64,000 nt of DNA from Aradus depressus (GCA_963662175.1 OY759217.1:14262562-14326561); one strand, 5' to 3'. Numbered from the stretch's first letter, positions 20,665-31,500 are shown. Numbers and translations are program-made. The notes: generated by a model from the sequence alone, not told the origin.

Positions 20665-21080
20665 CCCAGCTTTACGAAATATAGGGGAAGTTATGTAATC
20701 GGTCAACAATTCAAAGCGAGGATTTCCAAATATGAAAAAAAAAATCTGTCTGTCTGTGAACACGATAACTCCTGATAGAATGAATGTACCGACACGAAAT
20801 TTTATATGTGAATCCAGAATCTTCTAACGACTACGCCTATTGATTTTTAAGCCAAATCGACCAAAGTGTAGAGAGGGTTAGGGGCGAGCTTTAATACAAA
20901 AACTGCATTAACTGCCAATAGAATGAATGTATCGACATGAAATTTTATATTTGATGTCAAAACCCAATGAGAACGTAAACTGTCAAAATTAGAATGAGGT
21001 TTTAGAAACCACTATGTAAGTAAAGTGTATTGAGTTTCAGCTTGATCGGTTTAATTGTAGGATATAGTGAAGGACCTCAG
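20665..21080 (+). repeat. Family A copy, nearly complete
   Basis: Starts 'ccccagctttacgaaatata' with 'ggggaagttatgtaatcgg', then 'ctgtctgtctgtgaacacga', modules at 20770 and 20915, and 'agtgtattgagtttcagc'. The final GCTGGGGAA end is missing. Confidence 0.8.
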
Positions 21081-21109
21081 CCAAGAAAATAAAAATGAAT
21101 GCAAGAAAT

Positions 21110-21410
21110 AAAGCTTTTATATGAAACACGCCTTTAAATTATGTTTTTTTTTTTTTTTTTTTTGAACAATGAGGAAAAATTCTGTTTCGTAATATATAGG
21201 GTTTCCTCTAACATGAGCTTTTTTAATTGAATTATAAATTTTTTTATTGTATCTATCAAGAAGTGGAAAGGAATAAAGTTCAGTTACTCGAAATTCTTCT
21301 TTCTTCATGGTGTTAAAATCTTGATTAGTATTGAAGAAAATATTTATATTTTTTCTAATGACCATTAATGTTTCAAATATATACAATTGCCAGATTTTAA
21401 GTTTATTAAA
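21110..21410. repeat. Dispersed repeat, family F
   Basis: 'gggtttcctctaacatgagc', 'tttttttattgtatctatc', 'aagaagtgg' and 'cttctttcttcatggtgtt' are shared with 26280-26660 and 59540-59790. Probably the 3' part of a retroelement, orientation undetermined. Confidence 0.6.
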
Positions 21411-21429
21411 TGTTTCTCTGCAACTTGTT

Positions 21430-21900
21430 CTTTTTTCTTTTTTTTCATAGTAACAACTTTATTGGGTATATTTACAATCGGTAAAAATAAAACCATAAGT
21501 AACTTTGATGATATGTTGATTAATAATAAATAATAAATGGCAATATGTACATGGTTAAGTAAATGTAAGAAAAAAGAAAGAAATTATAATAAAAAAATAA
21601 GAATAAATGAAAAATAGAAAGTATTAATAAATAAGTAAAAGAAATAAATAAAAATGAAAATGTCTCTATAGAGTGATTAAGTACAATTAATCCAGCTCGA
21701 GATCCTCCGGAAGACCACCGCGTTGAGGCCATCCTCATTCCTCAAACTTAATGGAGGTGAAGAAGGCCACGGAAGTCCAGGTGTTCCCTCATACCACTTC
21801 CTGGCAGAAGCCAGTCTCTGACCAGCAGTGGTGGCAGACCAAGAAGAACAGGAGGACCTGAATTTGACTGAACATACGACAACAATTATTGTTGTTAGGA
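21430..21900 (-). pseudogene. Possible retroelement 3' fragment
   Basis: The minus strand of 21690-21865 reads an open segment with GQRLASARKWYEGTPG, LRNEDGLNAVVFRRI and a stop, followed (toward 21430) by A-rich sequence and a 'taataataaataataaat' tail. The layout of an open frame, then AT-rich tail, resembles a 5'-truncated retroposon. No motif pins the family. Confidence 0.3.
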
Positions 21901-22507
21901 CTTTGGATTGGAAGTACTGGATACGCTTGATGTTAGATGGCTTAGCTCAATCTATTTATAGTATTAAACTTCTTTGATTAATATTATTTATTATTAGAAT
22001 ATTCAATAGAGACCTGTACAAGTTACAGTTTCCAATAGGTCTACCTTTTATAATTCTGTCTGTATTTCTTCTCTAGGTAGACCAAGAGATGATTTGGGTT
22101 GATAACTTTGGCACCTGTAGTGAACATATAAACAGTTCAAAGAGGTACTTCTGAGTTTAATTGTGAGCACTGTGAAGGTACGAATGTTGGAGGGATGTAA
22201 TGACAAAGTTACTTCCAGCCACTATGTTGCTACCAGTCGCCATGCCCTGCCTTCTACAACCAAAGTTCATTTTAGCACCCCCTTCACACATCAAACACTC
22301 CACTAAACACCATCACCATTTCATACTCTTTCTACAATTATTTCTCTTGTATAATTGTGATTCTTTGTCGTTATTAATATTTTGCTTTTATGTCATCATC
22401 GGACATACATCGACATCAATAAGAAAGACTTTTTCGACAGATTTCTATTTGTTGCTTGTATATAATATAGCATCGTCATATATGCACCTGGTGGCTTTCA
22501 GATAAAC

Positions 22508-22560
22508 TATTTTTAAGGTGGGAAAGTACATTGGCGGTGATACTCCAACATTTTTTTATA
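22508..22560 (+). repeat. Family A 3' end
   Basis: 'ggtgggaaagtacattggcg' and 'gtgatactccaacatttttt' match the GCTGGGGAAGTACATTGCCG end. Confidence 0.6.
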
Positions 22561-22569
22561 AAAAATAAA

Positions 22570-22955
22570 GAAAAACTTATTTTTTTTCAAAATATTGTCT
22601 AATCCATATATTTTGTGAAAGTGGTATGCGTGCTTGCCTTCTGAGCTCAAAATCGTGGGTTCGAAACCCGACCGAGACCCTTAGTTTATTTTATTATCTG
22701 GGAGGTAAAAAAAACTTAAGCACGCCGTCTTCCGGATGGAACGTTGAGAGATGTCAGGTACTTAAAGACCCCTGCTCTAGGTGAATAAAAAATTAGGGTA
22801 GGCAAAATTGAGGACTCCCACAATATAGTCGGGCTCATGTCCACCAGAGCGCTCAAATAGTAGGCTATATGACCTCGTACTTGAAGCCCGGGCATGAGAC
22901 ATAATAACTAACTATTTTGTAGAGTAGACAATATTTTAGAAAACATACGTTTTTC
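22570..22955. mobile_element. Inverted-repeat MITE split by a SINE
   Basis: The left part 'caaaatattgtctaatccat' and right part 'tagacaatattttagaaaac' with 'atacgttttt' pair as in 6361-6508. The insertion of SINE-1 separates the arms. Confidence 0.6.
22618..22911 (+). repeat. SINE-1 inside a MITE
   Basis: Starts within the head ('gtggtatgcgtgcttgcctt'), has a perfect box B GGTTCGAAACC near 22658, the body 'gtcgggctcatgtccaccag' and the tail 'catgagacataataactaac'. 'tattttgt' on both sides (about 22607 and 22912) is the probable target duplication. It is one of the better promoter copies. Confidence 0.85.
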
Positions 22956-23288
22956 ATTTTTTTTATATTTGCCGAACACTCAGCTTTCTACTGGTTGCCA
23001 CCTTAATTGCACTTATCATCATTTTTATCACACAAAATATTCTTTTTCTGATGACTAGAATAAACCTATTTTTTGTAGTCACCCTGAAATTTTGTTTTAT
23101 AATTCCCATTCATCTTAAATGTAAAGATGGTAAATGGATGGCTCATGTCCTGTGCTTTGAGGAATTCAGAGTCACCCCTTCTCAAATGTTCCTCACTCTA
23201 GACCTCAGCTTCTGGCCTGTCTGTCCAAGATGAAAACAATTACATTGTTTACTATTAATCGTCAACAAGTCGGATTAGTCGCAGAGGT

Positions 23289-23609
23289 TTACAGGATCTT
23301 TGGTTTTTGATAGCATTCCCTTAAGGGAAGTACAACTTTTGAAACCCTTTTGATTGGTTTTCTCATGACAGCTTCATTGAGAGCCCGAAGAGGTAACGGC
23401 AGTCCTTCCTCCACTTCGTTTGTGTATCTACCGACGGCGGCAAGGTGTCTCATGTACTCCAACACTCTTTCGTAGATGTCACAGGTATGTTTTTTTTTGT
23501 AATAGAATGAACGATGAATATTTCTGTACCTGGATTTCCTGTACTCGACCCATTCTCCATTCAGATCTGGCTTATCTTTCCCAGCTATGCAAAGTATAGG
23601 GGAAGTTAT
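23289..23609 (-). CDS. Open frame of 106 codons, unidentified protein
   Basis: Minus strand, open from a stop at 23610-23612 to TAA at 23289-23291. Residues in order include GKDKPDLNGEWVEYRKSRY, then RSFYYKKKHTCDIYERVLEY, MRHLAAVGRYTNEVEEG and PLPLRALNEAVM, ending in a basic stretch. Only one in-frame ATG exists (45 codons from the end), so translation would begin in an upstream exon or upstream sequence now lost. The 5' edge coincides with the end of a family A copy (from 23581), and an AG at 23585-23586 could act as a 3' splice site. Composition is non-repetitive and strongly protein-like. No family is recognised: it may be a terminal host exon or a transposon protein remnant. Confidence 0.4.
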   Translation of the reverse strand: MTSPILCIAGKDKPDLNGEWVEYRKSRYRNIHRSFYYKKKHTCDIYERVLEYMRHLAAVGRYTNEVEEGLPLPLRALNEAVMRKPIKRVSKVVLPLRECYQKPKIL

Positions 23610-23650
23610 TTAATCGGTTGAAAATTCTATGCGGAGTTTTTAACGGATGT
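23581..23650 (+). repeat. Family A 5' end
   Basis: 'ccagctatgcaaagtatagg' with 'ggaagttatttaatcgg'. It abuts the unidentified minus-strand open frame. Confidence 0.65.
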
Positions 23651-23764
23651 TGTGACTCAGATGGTGGACAGGAATAACTCGTCTGTCCCCATCCATGATA
23701 TTTTAAATTGTTACTGTTTGTTGTAGATTTTTATTTATTTATTTTTATTATTTAGTTTATTCAA

Positions 23765-23840
23765 ATTTTTTATCAGACTGCCTGATGATGAGGGAAACCT
23801 CGAAAGCCGGCTAGCTTACTTAAATAAAAAATCTGTGAGA
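23765..23840 (+). repeat. Family G fragment
   Basis: 'gcctgatgatgagggaaacc' and 'tcgaaagccggctagc' are complementary to 50470-50505. Probably one arm of a foldback-type element. Confidence 0.55.
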
Positions 23841-23929
23841 GGTCAGACTACCTTATTTTTGACATCCTGCGAAATAATCACTTCTCACTATATCAGCCAT
23901 CTTCATATTATGAGAGGGATTAGGGTTGA

Positions 23930-24125
23930 GACATCAAGAAAATCCCAATAACTGCCGATTTAATGAATGTATGGACACAAAATTTATTATGGGGATTCAG
24001 AAGCCACTATATAAGTCAAGTATTGATTTTTAGCCCAGATGGTCGATCAGTTTTGGAAGCAGAGCGAAAATGTAATTGATTAATTTGTGCTGGGGAATTA
24101 CATCGCCGGTGATTCAGGTACGAAT
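23930..24125 (+). repeat. Family A 3' part
   Basis: 'gccgatttaatgaatgtatg', 'gggattcagaagccactata', 'ggttttggaagcagagcgaa' and the end 'tgtgctggggaattacatcg'. Confidence 0.8.
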
Positions 24126-24129
24126 TTTT

Positions 24130-25844
24130 TCTATAGCTTCACTCTTTTCTCTTAAAAGTTTTTATTTAAACGAATCTTTTTTTTGTTGCATTTCCTGATT
24201 ATTGTATTATTGAAATTGAAGAAACTTTTTTTTTTTTTGCGTAACTTCTAAACGAGTTGTTCCGTGCTGTAAGACGTACATAAATTGTGAAACTTCTAAA
24301 ATTAGTTTTCCCTTTCAACCAAGAATTATAACGTTCTTTCTTATACATTACTCATCTCTTTTTCAACTTTTTCTTCTTTTTAAAAATAATATTTTTTTTG
24401 ACTAAAACAATAGTAAGAGTCGAGTCATCTCGAATCGCACATATTAGAGAGGGTTTCATAGGGAATTTAGGGTTATTGGCGTTGTGTTATCTACAGGTTG
24501 CCATTCTTTTCCCATCAGCCAGTTTCTACTTACATATATTGATGCCGGTGGGACTCGAACTCACGATAGGTAGGAAAACGGTCTATCTACCCCATCATCG
24601 AGGATCACTCTGGATGGATCGTTCACACACGTATTATTGTCTATATTTGAGATGATATAATCACTGTTGAAATGTCTCCAAAATTATGACAATTTTTTTT
24701 GTTTCATCGATGTTTAATGCTTTCTCATATGATTCACCAAAATTAAATATGACATTTTTTTTGCCGAAAAGTGGAAAAAGTTCGTACACTTCCATTTCCG
24801 GCCTAGTTTTTTCGAAGATTAAGATATGAAATCGTCTGGGAATAATGTCAAAAAGACAAAAGACACTTCTGGAAGAAATTCAGAAAATAACCAACGTACA
24901 AGCATGCCAGAGAGCTTTTAGACGCTCAGATATTTCGCTCCTTGTCTGGCTAAATTCATTGGGCTGTTCTGGATATAAAATGGGAAAATTAATTAATATT
25001 CGCTAACATATTCCACTTTATGGGTAGTTATAAAATGAATATACGAATAAAGAGAAAAAAATAATTATAAATGATTAAGATCTTTGTTGATATACTAGAA
25101 AAGTAATGGTCATAATAAAGACTGGCCAGTAGTCCTTAAGACTCTACACTGTACGGGTGAGTGACGCTGTTCCGTTGAAATCCGGTTCTGGTCGCAAATG
25201 AAGTGGGAAAACAACGTTTTTTGTTTCTATGGGGAATATATAATTAGTTGATTAATTAAAGGGATTTTTCCTGGTTATCTACCCAGAAAAACATTATGTT
25301 TTTTTCTCTTTTCTTTTTGGCCTCTACGTAAAAAAGGACAGAGCTGACTACCCCAGCCGAGACAAGACAAATGCGGGATTCAGCTTTGAGTAACGAGGAT
25401 GAGAAAGACAGATCTTGAGAAAGGTTCTCTCGCCCCTGCTTCTGTCATTTTGATAATGGAAATTGAAAGAGAACGGACACCCATCACATTTATCATAATC
25501 CCCCGAAGTCAACTCAAGACTTCCTTCTGATCGAATACAAATTCGAAGTTAGCATGTTTCTCTATCAGAACTGATTATCTCTTTTGATATCGGCCTCTTG
25601 ATGTTCACCTCACTCCTTCCGTGAGCCTTACAATATCCTAACCCCTTCGCTTCGTCTTTACTTATCCCTGTTTTTTTTTTTTTTTTTTGTTTTTTGTTTA
25701 TTTATTTTTCCTGATACCCTCGTTTTTATATGAGATCATCTAGCAAATAGTACATGGGGAAAAGTAGGATTTTCCCTTGTAACAAAATGGCTTCGAGCTA
25801 AATACCAACCCTAACATTAACATGAATATCATCCTACATAGAAG
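24130..25844. other. Unassigned, with one tRNA-like block
   Basis: 24540-24605 (minus) reads 'gatgatggggtagatag' and box B-like 'gagttcgagtccc' with a 7-bp acceptor-like pairing (GATGATG with CGGCATC). At about 59 nt it is too short for an intact tRNA, so it is probably a SINE head or tRNA relic. 25150-25250 shares 'ccggttctggtcgcaaatg' wording with 200-240. The remainder, including 25370-25640, shows no repeat or coding signal. Confidence 0.35.
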
Positions 25845-26075
25845 AAGTTATGTAACCAGTCTGAAATTCGATGAAGTTTTCACGAGAATTTAATGTTTTC
25901 CGATCCTCTGTTTCAACAAATGAAAAAAAAAATGTCTATCTGTTGTGTGTGTCAGTGAACCCAACTCCTGATAGAATAAATATATCGACACAAAATTATA
26001 TGTGTATCCAGAACCCCCTAAAGACAACACCTATTGACTTTCAGCCAAATGGCTAAAGGGAAGGTGAAAAAAAAT
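25845..26075 (+). repeat. Family A 5' part
   Basis: 'agaagttatgtaaccagtct', 'tttcacgagaatttaatg', 'gaatatatcgacacaaaatt'-like and 'gactttcagccaaatgg'. Confidence 0.75.
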
Positions 26076-26089
26076 GATAATATTTTAAT

Positions 26090-26660
26090 ATTTTTTAAAA
26101 ATAATAATACCTATATTATATCTGAATATGGTAGAAGAAATAATAAAAATACATAAAATTATATACCAAGAGAAATAAAATAAATTAGTACACAATTAAT
26201 GAAAGATAATGATTAAACATAACGTAGATACGATAGATCTTTAAGGAGTGAAGGAACTCTGCTAAAAAAAAAAAAAAATGAAAGCTTTGTATCAAATAAT
26301 GTTTTTGGATATGAAACACGATTTTTTATTGTGGTCATTTTATTATTTTTGAACATTGAGAAAAGGGTTTCCTCTAACATAAACATTTTTAGTTGAAGTT
26401 TAAATTTTTTTATTGTATCTATAGACTTCAAGAAGTGGGGAAGGGCATTAAAAAAATAATTCTTTTATGAGATACTTTTTTCAAAAAGAGAAGACCAATG
26501 TTTAGTTAAGTCGAAAGTCTTCTTTCTTCGTGGTGTCCTAATCATGACTAGTATTGTTGAGATTATATTTACATTGAGTGGTACCTTGATTAGTATAATA
26601 ATGATTATAAAGTTATCGGAAATATAGGAGTTTTGCAATAATAATAATTCAGTAAATAAC
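26090..26660. repeat. Family F copy
   Basis: 'gaaagctttgtatcaaataa', 'gtttttggatatgaaacacg', 'gggtttcctctaacataaac' and 'caagaagtggggaagggcat' are almost identical to 59520-59720. Confidence 0.7.
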
Positions 26661-26677
26661 AACATTGAGTTTTACAA

Positions 26678-26740
26678 GTTAGTTAGTTAATTATTGTGAC
26701 TCATTCCCAGGCTTTAACTAAGAGGTCAGATCGCGGCAAA
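26678..26740 (-). repeat. SINE-1 tail fragment
   Basis: 'gttagttagttaattattgt' with 'gactcattcccaggcttt'. The doubled 'gttagtta' shows a short TAAC-type tail repeat. Confidence 0.7.
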
Positions 26741-26897
26741 TTCAAAGTCCGTCCTTTCTGCCTTAATTAATGCTTAAGAATGTTCCAATCAAAAACAATA
26801 AAAATTAATTATGTATTGGTAACAATAATTAGGTGAAACTTTATATTTAAATTCAAAATACCATATGAAACACACCTATTTATTTTAGAAATCAGCC

Positions 26898-27057
26898 AAA
26901 CTCATGTCTGGGCTTTAACTGGGAGGTAATATCGCCTATTCTCTTTCGTCGCTCAGGTACCCAGTACCTGGGGGGGGGGGGGGTCCTGGGAGTACCTGAC
27001 CGTACAGGCTCGGGACCATTGCTTAACGTCCTATCCAAAGTCCGAAGGTCGGGCTAA
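26898..27057 (-). repeat. SINE-1 copy with internal G14 tract
   Basis: 'ctcatgtctgggctttaact', 'cgcctattctctttcgtcgc', then 'aggtacccagtacct' and a run of 14 G (26970-26983) in place of the body, then 'acaggctcgggaccattgct'. Confidence 0.75.
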
Positions 27058-27228
27058 GGGAAAAGAACAAAGAAACCTTACTGGAGTGACTCAAATAGAA
27101 GACAGAAGAGAGGACTAGAGGCAATGAAAGAGGCTATTGAGGGCTCTCAGGGCTTTAGACCAATAACTGTGGGACAGCTAACAGGGTTACCTCCAGTACT
27201 GGGCTTACCTGGTCTGTCTTCAGTTTAG
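27058..27228 (+). CDS. Unassigned open frame, 56 codons
   Basis: Starts at the edge of the SINE fragment and reads KKPYWSDSNRRQKRGLEAMK, EAIEGSQGFRPITVGQL and PPVLGLPGLSSV to a stop. The first ATG is internal. It could be a transposon protein fragment. No motif was recognised, and the G-rich DNA favours chance openness. Confidence 0.2.
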   Translation, partial: GKRTKKPYWSDSNRRQKRGLEAMKEAIEGSQGFRPITVGQLTGLPPVLGLPGLSSV

Positions 27229-27314
27229 CTGTAATGTTTAACGTAGCAGTCAGGTTAACTGCTTGCCTTCCCCCACTTCTTATAATCAATAACTACATTA
27301 AATAAAAATTTAAT

Positions 27315-27650
27315 TTTTAAAAAAGTCGTCTGTGAATCACCGGCAATGTACTTCCCCAGAATGAATTAATCAATTAACTTTTCGCTCCCCCTCCAAAACT
27401 AGTCGATTGTTTGGGCTAGTATTGAACAGTTGACGCATATAGGAGTAGGGGAGAAAAGTATGTTTTGGGCCAGGGCTAAAGGGCAAGATGCCGGTGATTT
27501 TGGGACACCATGTCGTACTAGGACGGCCGCCATCTTGCCCTTTAGCCCTGGCCCAAAACATACTTTTCTCCCCTACTTATAGGGGCTACTAAATCTTCAT
27601 ACTAAATGTTGTGTCGATAAATTCATTACATCGGCAGGTATTAGGGTTAG
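27315..27650 (-). repeat. Family A copy, minus, split by a hairpin MITE
   Basis: 'gtctgtgaatcaccggcaat' with 'gtacttccccagaatgaat' (3' end), the insertion at 27444-27577, then 'tcttcatactaaatgttgtg' and 'cattacatcggcaggtatta'. Confidence 0.85.
27444..27577. mobile_element. 134-bp hairpin MITE with 6-bp duplication
   Basis: Perfect 47-bp inverted termini: 27444-27490 starts 'agtaggggagaaaagtatg' and 27531-27577 ends 'catacttttctcccctact'. The spacer is 40 bp. TATAGG stands on both sides (27438-27443 and 27578-27583), and removing the element restores the family A text 'tataggggcttct'-like. Perfect arms imply recent insertion. No coding. Confidence 0.9.
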
Positions 27651-27844
27651 GGTATTTGAATTGAACCCCCTCTCCGGAACTCATTTATAATGCATTGTCA
27701 CTGCTGCTACTGAGCAGGTCTCTAGGCCATTGACGCTTAAGGCGTCGTTGGGGAAAAGTGGCGTAATGGAGGACACTTTAAAATATGGTTTATGTATTGG
27801 TAGTTTTTTTGAAAAATTAAGAAAAAAATAAAATATATGTGATG

Positions 27845-28018
27845 TGACCTTTACAGGACTTTCTTATACCAAGCACGCTTACTGATCACTCTTTCTCTCC
27901 CTTCACCTTCTCAAAATATTAGAATGCCACTCTCAGGATAACGCTGTACAAAATTAAATGAGTTTGAGAAGACAGTCATCTGTAAGCGATGTTGGTATAA
28001 GAAAGTCCTGTAATGGCC
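27845..28018. mobile_element. MITE D copy, ~174 bp
   Basis: Left terminus 'tttacaggactttcttatac' with 'caa', right terminus 'ttggtataagaaagtcctgt' with 'aa'. The same termini frame 63105-63286. The interior 'cactctttctctcccttcac' is shared in part with the other copies. Confidence 0.8.
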
Positions 28019-28061
28019 AATCACACATTTATTAAAAAAGATAAAAAAAATTGTATCACTC

Positions 28062-28083
28062 CCCCTCCCCCCCCCCCCCCCCC
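28062..28083 (+). repeat. Poly-C tract
   Basis: A near-pure run of C with one T. Read length in such a tract is unreliable. Confidence 0.9.
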
Positions 28084-28134
28084 TACACCCTCTCTCTAAA
28101 TCATTTTATACTAGCGTTACTGGGTGTAAGTCAC

Positions 28135-28276
28135 ACTCTCAGAATTACGATGTGCAAAGATTATACCATCTTACTTTCGTATACCCAGTAATGTCAGTAT
28201 TAAATGAATTTGAGATGGGAGAGGTGGAGAGAGAGTGATCTGTACAATAGTGGTTGGTATAAGGAATGTAAATGGC
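28135..28276. mobile_element. MITE D copy (decayed)
   Basis: The right terminus 'gtggttggtataaggaatgt' with 'aaatggcc' and the interior 'gagagagtgatctgtacaat' match 15640-15700. The left end is lost. Confidence 0.6.
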
Positions 28277-29785
28277 CTTATGACATATTTTCTGTATCTA
28301 AGGTGTATTTCTATTTAATCTTGAAGGAAAATAAATCATCCATATTATTTTTTACATACAATTTATCGTTTAGATGAAAAACTATTAATATCTTGAGGAC
28401 TTTACTCCCGAGTCGTCTTGATATAGGAGGTCTAAGGTTTTGTTCTAGAACAATTCACAGGCCATTTCTAGGTCGGGGTCTGAGGGGAGCAGGCAGATAG
28501 TGAATTACTTCAGAATTATAGGGTAAGATTGTGGTCTCCTGGGGGGGGCCCAGAGTTTGGACCGATTACGATAATTCACAGTAAATTACCGCCAATGTTT
28601 CTGAGCGCGGGAGCGGGAAACTTTTAACAGCCTCCCCCCCTCCCCTCCTCAACTCTCGACAATTAACCCTGCTAAACCTCCTAGGAACTTGGAGTAATGA
28701 TAATAAACAAATTGAGGGCTCCTCACAAGACCTTGATAATAACCAGGGGGGAGTTCTGTGCGACTATTAGTAGCATCTGATAGGCTGAAACATCTGGAAG
28801 AGAGGGGTACCGGTGGGTAAGTGATTAGGACTGCTGGCGAGACACCTTAGTGGTCGAGGTTCGACCTCAAAGTTTCAAGAAATATTCAATATTGGGGATT
28901 ATTTCTCTCTCTCTTTCTCCTGAATTCTGAAACTTCGAAATTATTTTCATAGCATTCCAAGAATACTCAAAATGCTGGAATCATCAAGTCGGGTAGTTGG
29001 AAAGATGCTGAAAACGCTGGTCAGAAAACGTAAACTTCCAGTGAAAGTTTAAACATCGATGTTTTGTCCAATTAAATAACTTCCCCTATACCTGGGTAAC
29101 TAAAAAGAAAGCTAAATAAGCTGAGAATGGCGAGACGGTAGTATGTTACGGAGGACGTGAATGGAAAGAAAACACTTGGAAAAGCCGAAAGAGAGCCCCT
29201 CTCCCTTAAAGAATGATAAGATGGAAAAATAATTTCCCTCGTATGGGAAGTAGGGGAGGATCATGAAAATTTCAGGGGCAATTTTTCCCCGACGGTTGGG
29301 TTGTGGGTCGGAATCTGTCCACACAATGTGCCGGTATTTTCACTTCTACCCTAATCAAACATTTAGAATCCCCCCCTCTGAACGTGAGTTGGGCCACTAA
29401 CTAAAACTTTAATATTGGTCCACTGAGATTTGTGCCAATCTACCTTTCACCTCTTTTTGGGACTAATTCTATTGAAAGCATTGAGCCATCCTTGAGCCAG
29501 CCCTAACTTCCCATCTCGTTTCTTCATTAATGGATATTGTTAGTAGACTTCACAGGTTTTCCACTTTGGTTTAAAGATAGAAAATTCGCCGGAAAATCAC
29601 TGCCAATTTATTTTCCAAGCATAATAACTATTTTCGTTAACTTATAAATATAAATAGTAATAGGATACACTTCTTATAGTCAGGTATAAGTGAGAAATAT
29701 AGAAAGTATTATAGAAAAAGGGTATATAGGTAGTACAACAAACATAACAAAAAAACCTTACAGTTATTATTTGCTTTTCTACTCA
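28277..29785. other. Mostly unassigned
   Basis: Contains G runs at about 28541-28549 and C runs at 28627-28640, and a tRNA-like phrase at about 28806-28870 ('gtgattaggactgctggcga' with 'gaggttcgacctc'), probably another retroposon head. Small family A scraps are seen near 29060-29100 and 29580-29640. No coding is supported. Confidence 0.4.
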
Positions 29786-30035
29786 TAGTTATTGTGACTC
29801 ATGCATAACCTATGAGGTTATATCGCCTTCTACTAAAGAGTTTTTTCATCCCTCTGGTGGTCGTGAGCCCGACTCTACTGTGTAAGTCCTAAATTTTGCC
29901 TATCCAGGTTTATTCACCAAGGGTAGGAATCTTTAACGAGTATCTGATCGCACAGACACGGGACCATCGCTAAACGTGCTCAAGGTTTTTTCACTTCTCA
30001 GATAAAGAACCTAAAGACCTCGGCCTCGCTACCTC
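29786..30035 (-). repeat. SINE-1 copy
   Basis: 'agttattgtgactcatgc', 'tcgccttctactaaagag', 'gtgagcccgactctactgtg' and 'acgggaccatcgctaaacgt'. The sequence ends before box B. Confidence 0.8.
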
Positions 30036-30304
30036 CGACATACTGGATGGGCTGATGCCTGCCCCTAGGGACCTAAGAATCTAATGCCTTTATTCCCTCC
30101 CTGTAAGCGCTTCTTACCTCGTCGTTTTGTTTTACCTGGATCCTGAAGATACCAAGTCTTTCGTTAAGGACCCCAGTCTCCCAGCTTCTATAGTATATCT
30201 AAGAATACTCCCTATGGTCCAATCTTCTAAGTCCTTCACTATGTTTATACTCAGGGAGTGAACTGCTCCTGTATATTCAACGAATAATGTTCTGTGTCTA
30301 TATG

Positions 30305-30736
30305 GCTTGAAAATGTTTTATTTCCCTAGCTATACGAAGTAATGGAGAAATTATGATGAGGTAAATAACTGCCGATACAATTAGTGTAGCGACAAAGAGT
30401 AGACATGTAGAAATGTAGTATATGTGTGACCTGAACCATATAAGGACCACCTATCGATTTTCAGCCAAATCCGCCAAGCGAAAAGGGGGGGGGGATTCAG
30501 GGGAGAGGCTTAACTCAAAAACTTTAATAATTAACGTTTTAATATAATGTATTTACACAAAATTTCATTTTTGAATTTAAAACCCCATACGGACGACAAT
30601 ATCAATTTTCAATGGAATCGGCGGAATCGGCAAAAAGCATGTTGGGGTTGAGAGGGGGACACAACTCAGAGACCCCAGTTACTGCCGATTTAATGAATAT
30701 ATCGACATCAAATATCATATTAAAAGTAAAAACCCA
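30305..30736 (+). repeat. Family A copy
   Basis: 'tccctagctatacgaagtaa', 'tgacctgaaccatataagg', 'ttcagccaaatccgccaag', 'ctgccgatttaatgaatata'. Confidence 0.75.
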
Positions 30737-31229
30737 TAATATCAATTTGAATTTATTATACCTTACTTTTTTATGATCTTTCAATATGTTACTTTGAGGC
30801 AATTAAGGTATATTTATTTTAAAACAATAATTTTTTATTTCATAAGACGTTTCGACGTACTGTCATTTTCAATTCTAAATACAGAATGATCATAATTTAT
30901 TCATCCAATCATATTCTACCAACTAGATAGTCGTCAAATTTTATACTATTTCACATTTTTTCCAAAATCACCCTTACATTTTTCAAAAAACCAATATTAT
31001 AAATAAAAACCTATAACCCTGATATAACCTACTAGGTATATCACCTTATTTAGGAAAAAATGTGAAGTAGTATAAAATTTGACGACTATCTAGATGGTAG
31101 AATATGATTGGATGAATAAATTATGATCATTCTGTATTTAGAATTGAAAATGACAATACGTCGAATTAAAATAAATATTAATTAAAATAAATATACCTTA
31201 ATTGCCTCAAAGTAACATATTGAAAGATC
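30737..31229. mobile_element. ~490-bp foldback element inside family A
   Basis: Long imperfect inverted repeat: the left arm 30775-30963 starts 'gatctttcaatatgttactt' and the right arm 31053-31229 ends 'aagtaacatattgaaagatc'. The inner ends are 'cacattttttcc' and 'ggaaaaaatgtg'. The flanking 'gtaaaaaccca' occurs at both 30726-30736 and 31230-31240, so an 11-bp duplication is possible. However, family A itself contains 'aaaaccca', so this is not certain. The centre of about 90 bp is unrelated. Confidence 0.75.
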
Positions 31230-31425
31230 GTAAAAACCCAATGAGGACAAAACCTGTCAAATTTCATTGATATCGATCGAAGGGAAGGGGGTGTTCAGGG
31301 GAGGGGGCTCAATTCAGAACCCTGATGTAATTAATTTAATGACACAAAATTTAATTTTTGAATTCAAAACCCCATGAGGACAACAATTATCAATTTTCGA
31401 TGGAATCGGCAGAAAGGATCGTATC
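31230..31425 (+). repeat. Family A continuation
   Basis: 'cccaatgaggacaaaacctg' and 'tcaatggaatcggcagaaag'-type modules resume after the foldback. Confidence 0.7.
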
Positions 31426-31500
31426 ATTGTAAATCGAAAGTTCATTTTTCTTGTTTAGTTGTCTTGTTTGTTTGTCTCCTTGTATCCTGTTATTTTCCAG

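Noticed and set aside
24540..24605. Intact tRNA gene
   Set aside because: Only about 59 nt between acceptor-like halves and the anticodon arm cannot be drawn. Treated as a tRNA or SINE relic.
27370..27561. 63-codon minus frame
   Set aside because: It lies across the hairpin MITE and family A, with no independent coding evidence.
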